Below the pieces are notes generated by a model. That model was not told the DNA's origin. It ran no database searches and worked only from the letters and a program-made list of their open reading frames with translations. This document shows, piece by piece, positions 20,446 to 23,597 of a DNA stretch of 23,597 nucleotides; the first letter of the stretch is position 1; every line of letters starts with the position of its first letter. Position numbers and translations under genes: made by a program. This DNA comes from Treponema sp. UBA6988 (GTDB taxonomy: Bacteria; Spirochaetota; Spirochaetia; Treponematales; Treponemataceae): contig DJYC01000102.1 of the NCBI GenBank assembly GCA_002448445.1, positions 1 through 23,597 of the forward strand, written 5' to 3'.

Positions 20446-22743
20446 ATGGCGTATATTTATTCAATAGTTGTGATTTTTGTTATACTCGTCTTTATACTCT
20501 TGGGCTGTGCCATCTGGGTAAAGCTGTCCAAGAAGCAGAAATACGGCAAGGAGATTTTTGCCTACCTGTTTTCTTCCGTATTTCCCCTAGTCGGAAACCT
20601 TTTGATTACAGCCAGCACCAACTATAAGATATGCCTTTTGGGTTACTACTTTTACATGATTGGAACAAATTTCATGTTCTATTTTGTAAACGTTTTTTTT
20701 GCCACCGTATTTTCTTCGATGAAACCTTTTTTCAAGAGGCTTCTGAAGGCAATAGTGATTTTGGATTCGGCATCCCTCATTGCAAACCCAATATTCGGCC
20801 ACGTCTTCTCCGCCATTCCCGTCATGCTGAACGATGTAAGAGTTTACTATGCCCTTGTCTCGCACACATGGCACTATGTCCATCTTGTAATATCATACAT
20901 GCTTTTCCTGAATATGTTCCTGATTCTGCTGGTCGGCACGATAAGAACACCGCGAATTTATTGCGAGCGCTACATAATAATCATAGTCTGCCTCGTGATT
21001 ACCGCAATCTGGGAGACCGTATACATCTTCCTAAAAATTCCCGTAGACATTGCAATGATTGGATACACAATCTGCGGAATACTAATTTTTTACTTTGTCC
21101 TTATATACAAGCCGCTTTTTTTTATAGGCCACATAAACCGCAAGGTCTTGGAATCGTCCCCAAGCGCATACGTTTTTTTTGACAAGGAGAACATTGGCTT
21201 TTTTGCAAATGAATCCGCACGCAAGATGTTTGGCCTGAACAAGCGAAACCTTAACGGAAGCTTTAAGACTGTATCTTCCATAATGAACACAGACTTAAGC
21301 AACAAAACGTCACCGGTTACGCTAAAGAGTTCAAGGATAGACAGCCAGGGGCAAACGCATTACTACAAGTACAGCTTCTTTCCCCTGCTCGACGAAAAGA
21401 AAAGATTCCTCGGCTCCTACATAAAGGCCTTGGACTATACAAGCGAGGAAGTGGAAAACCAGAAGCAGATTTACCTCTCGCACCACGATTCCCTGACGGG
21501 GCTTTACAACAGGAATTATTTTATAGAAAAAACAAGGCAGATTATCAGTGCAAGCGAAAGCCCCTATTACATAGTCGTGCTGGACATAAAAGACTTCAAG
21601 CTGATTAACGATGCCTTTGGCTACGATGAAGGGAACGCCCTGATTGTAGACATTGCAGAAAAGATACGGTCGGGAAAAATCCAGTACCCCTGCTATGGGC
21701 GGCTGGGTGGCGACAACTTTGTCTTCCTTGCAAGCGAAAAAAACATAATGGACAAATTTGCAGACAATAAGGCTCCCGACAACTTTGCGATAAGGAACTC
21801 CAACACCTATCCTGTAATAGTCCATTACGGAATATTCAAAATTGAAGACCGCTCTGTGAGCATAGATTTTATGATTGACCGTGCCCTCATGGCAATTTCA
21901 AAAATAAAGACAAACTACAACCAGACTTTTTCCTTCTATGAAGATACACTCCGTTCGGACAAAATCTGGGAACAAAAAGTCACAGGAATGCTGGGCAATG
22001 CAATCAAAGAAAAACAAATCGTCCCATACCTGCAGCCACAGATAAATTCAAGCGGAAAACTTGTAGGCGCAGAAGTCCTCGTGCGCTGGAACCTTCCCAA
22101 TGAAGGCGTTCTTTCACCTGCAAAATTCATTCCGGTACTTGAACGCAACGGCCTGATTACGAAAATTGACCTTTACGTTTGGGAAGAGGCATTTAAAATC
22201 ATGCACAGGTGGCAGAATGAAAACAATAAGGACATTTCCATTTCCGTAAACATTTCGCCAAAGGATTTTTACTTTTCGGACATATACGGAACCTTTACCG
22301 GCCTCTCGCAAAAGTACGACGTGCCGCCATCCAAGGTTCACCTTGAAATTACTGAGACGGTCGTTATGTCCAACCTGGAATACAACCTTAACATACTGCA
22401 GTCGCTCCAGGACGAAGGATTCATCATAGAAATTGACGACTTTGGAAGCGGATATTCCTCGCTTAACACGCTGAAAGACATTCCTCTGAACGTGCTAAAG
22501 ATAGACATGCTCTTCCTCTGCAAGACCGCAAACCTGGAAAAAGCCAACATCATCCTGAACTCGATTATAGACTTGGCGCACCGGCTCAACATCCCGACGA
22601 TTACCGAAGGTGTTGAGACGAAGGAACAGCTAGACATGCTCATTAAGATGGGCGGAAACATTTTCCAGGGATATTACTTTAGCAAGCCAATTCCGCCCGA
22701 AGAATTTGAAGAGAAGTTCCTAAATAACGACAGTCTGTTTTAA
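20446..22743 (+). CDS. Membrane GGDEF-EAL protein, probably a c-di-GMP phosphodiesterase
   Basis: A 765-residue protein. Residues 1-225 contain about seven hydrophobic helices like the 7TM sensor of some histidine kinases. Residues about 232-335 form a PAS-like region. The GGDEF domain (345-500) has HDSLTGLYNRNYF and DIKDFKLIND, but its signature is GGDNF (421-425), with Asn in place of the usual Glu; diguanylate cyclase activity is doubtful. The EAL domain is complete: EVLVR (E543), SVNIS (N602), EITET (E634), DDFGSGYSS (D664, D665), LKID (K685), TEGVE (E721) and QGYYFSKP (Q741). It should therefore hydrolyse c-di-GMP, perhaps with the GGDEF domain as a GTP sensor. Its 3' end overlaps the opposite-strand gene by 24 bases. 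The start follows a promoter by 9 bases. Confidence 0.9.
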   Translation: MAYIYSIVVIFVILVFILLGCAIWVKLSKKQKYGKEIFAYLFSSVFPLVGNLLITASTNYKICLLGYYFYMIGTNFMFYFVNVFFATVFSSMKPFFKRLLKAIVILDSASLIANPIFGHVFSAIPVMLNDVRVYYALVSHTWHYVHLVISYMLFLNMFLILLVGTIRTPRIYCERYIIIIVCLVITAIWETVYIFLKIPVDIAMIGYTICGILIFYFVLIYKPLFFIGHINRKVLESSPSAYVFFDKENIGFFANESARKMFGLNKRNLNGSFKTVSSIMNTDLSNKTSPVTLKSSRIDSQGQTHYYKYSFFPLLDEKKRFLGSYIKALDYTSEEVENQKQIYLSHHDSLTGLYNRNYFIEKTRQIISASESPYYIVVLDIKDFKLINDAFGYDEGNALIVDIAEKIRSGKIQYPCYGRLGGDNFVFLASEKNIMDKFADNKAPDNFAIRNSNTYPVIVHYGIFKIEDRSVSIDFMIDRALMAISKIKTNYNQTFSFYEDTLRSDKIWEQKVTGMLGNAIKEKQIVPYLQPQINSSGKLVGAEVLVRWNLPNEGVLSPAKFIPVLERNGLITKIDLYVWEEAFKIMHRWQNENNKDISISVNISPKDFYFSDIYGTFTGLSQKYDVPPSKVHLEITETVVMSNLEYNLNILQSLQDEGFIIEIDDFGSGYSSLNTLKDIPLNVLKIDMLFLCKTANLEKANIILNSIIDLAHRLNIPTITEGVETKEQLDMLIKMGGNIFQGYYFSKPIPPEEFEEKFLNNDSLF

Positions 22744-23559
22744 AATTGAAACATCACCGCCAAAGCTTTCTCCCCCGGCAACCATCTCCCGGATTTTCTC
22801 CGCGGAATATTTAGAGGCTGGATAGAGGACGATTACAATTCCGTCACCGTCCTGCAAAAAATTGTTCTCGCCAAAATCGGTGTAGCGGGTGGCTCCTATG
22901 GAAACCATAATTTGCTTTGGAAAGCCTGACTCGTTAAGGTAGGAACCTATGTTTTCCAGGTTGAATTCATCTTTCTGGCTGTTGAACTTTGCAATAAGCC
23001 AGTCGGTCAGTTTTTTCCAGATGTAGCTATAACCGGAAACCGCGCTGTCCTCTCCGTAAGCAAAGGCCTTTCCATCCCTAAGCAAAAAGCTTGCTATGCG
23101 GTAATCATTTAAAATTCCGTCTGAATCAAAGGAATCTATGGCTATGCAGTTGGCGGCAAAACCCTTGCTGTTTGCTCCCCAGTTCTTTTTCATGCTGATT
23201 TTCTTGCAGCCTTCCTTTCTGATTGTGCAGTCGTTGGAGGCGGCAAAGCACCTTGCGCTAAGGGACGTAATCTTGCCGTCCTGCCAGTTTGCGTCAAAGA
23301 CTACGGCACATTCAGGTTCAAACTGGACTTTTTGTTCACCCTTGGGAAAGATTATCTTGTCTTGGGAAAAGGGAAAGACATTTAAGAATTCCGGGACGCA
23401 AGCACCAGCTGCTTTTGGAAGATAAGTTGGAAAGACTCCCTTTGGAGCAGAAGCTTCCTCTGTTTTTACCTGGGCAAATTCCTTAGCCTCGCCTGCCTGC
23501 TCAAGATGCCCCGTAAAATTGCCCGCAACGCCAAAGCAAGCCGTTTCTTTTAAATCCAT
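22720..23559 (-). CDS. DUF5718 family protein
   Basis: A 279-residue protein that I recognise as the DUF5718 type: FGVAGNFTGHLEQAGEA (9-25), EPECAVVFD (81-89), NDCTIRKEG (109-117) and KKISMKKNWG (119-128). RIASFLLRDGK (154-164) and YGEDSAVSGYSY (168-179) follow. The Glu/Asp-rich motifs recall fumarylacetoacetate-hydrolase-like folds, but no function is established. There is no signal peptide. AGGAG lies seven bases before ATG 23559, a good ribosome binding site. Its stop codon is inside the end of the GGDEF-EAL gene (tail-to-tail overlap). The promoter is at or beyond the window edge. Confidence 0.82.
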   Translation of the reverse strand: MDLKETACFGVAGNFTGHLEQAGEAKEFAQVKTEEASAPKGVFPTYLPKAAGACVPEFLNVFPFSQDKIIFPKGEQKVQFEPECAVVFDANWQDGKITSLSARCFAASNDCTIRKEGCKKISMKKNWGANSKGFAANCIAIDSFDSDGILNDYRIASFLLRDGKAFAYGEDSAVSGYSYIWKKLTDWLIAKFNSQKDEFNLENIGSYLNESGFPKQIMVSIGATRYTDFGENNFLQDGDGIVIVLYPASKYSAEKIREMVAGGESFGGDVSILKQTVVI

Positions 23560-23597
23560 ATCTATCTCCTATAAAGGGGCGGGACAACCCCCTACTC

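Noticed and set aside
22720..22743. The 24-base tail-to-tail overlap as a sign of a wrong stop codon
   Set aside because: Both reading frames are well supported to their ends, and short convergent overlaps are common.

Overview
The window looks like a piece of a host-associated Treponema (Spirochaetota) chromosome. Four observations support this. A MoxR/Bat operon has the gene order I recall from Borrelia (BB0176 to BB0170). A highly expressed beta-barrel protein carries the 'FSAW' start and C-terminal Phe seen in treponemal outer membrane proteins. Lipoprotein signals are of spirochaetal style. Intergenic DNA is crowded with palindromic repeats. This assignment is inference from family resemblance; no search was run. 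I saw no rRNA, tRNA, CRISPR array or intact insertion sequence.

Layout. Positions 1-1540 hold no intact gene: repeats, two clusters of three tandem hairpins, a remnant of an rpn-type nuclease gene and a leader resembling a c-di-GMP-I (GEMM) riboswitch followed by a terminator. Then come nrdG-like (1561-2046, +), an exported helical protein (2213-3070, +), a GH94 disaccharide phosphorylase (3492-5927, -), a lipoprotein (6516-7220, -), an Rpn-family nuclease with an internal in-frame gene (7579-8493, -), an outer membrane protein with an abnormal 5' end (8836-10155, +) and a decayed gene with one amber stop (10199-10624, +). Another repeat block (10625-11140) precedes the main operon.

The operon at 11203-18287, probably extending to 18866, encodes a MoxR AAA+ ATPase, a DUF58 protein, a membrane-anchored protein, a BatA-like VWA protein, a BatB-like VWA protein fused to a TPR lipoprotein-like module, a BatD-like protein with a C-terminal SH3b domain, and a Smr-domain protein. 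Most junctions overlap, so the products probably form one envelope-associated chaperone or stress complex. Downstream are a two-gene minus-strand unit (unknown 136-aa protein and a PflX-type radical SAM protein), a membrane GGDEF-EAL protein and a DUF5718 protein.

The strongest leads are: (1) an AGGAGG ribosome binding site inside the rpn gene, six bases before an in-frame ATG that would make the 73-residue C-terminal tail, the arrangement reported for RpnL/RpnS toxin and intragenic antitoxin pairs; (2) a palindromic repeat family whose copies show compensatory stem changes, including two copies of the same inverted pair with a conserved spacer; (3) several genes without a Shine-Dalgarno whose -10 box lies 6-9 bases before the ATG, suggesting leaderless mRNAs; (4) an outer membrane protein gene that seems to have lost the start of its signal peptide.
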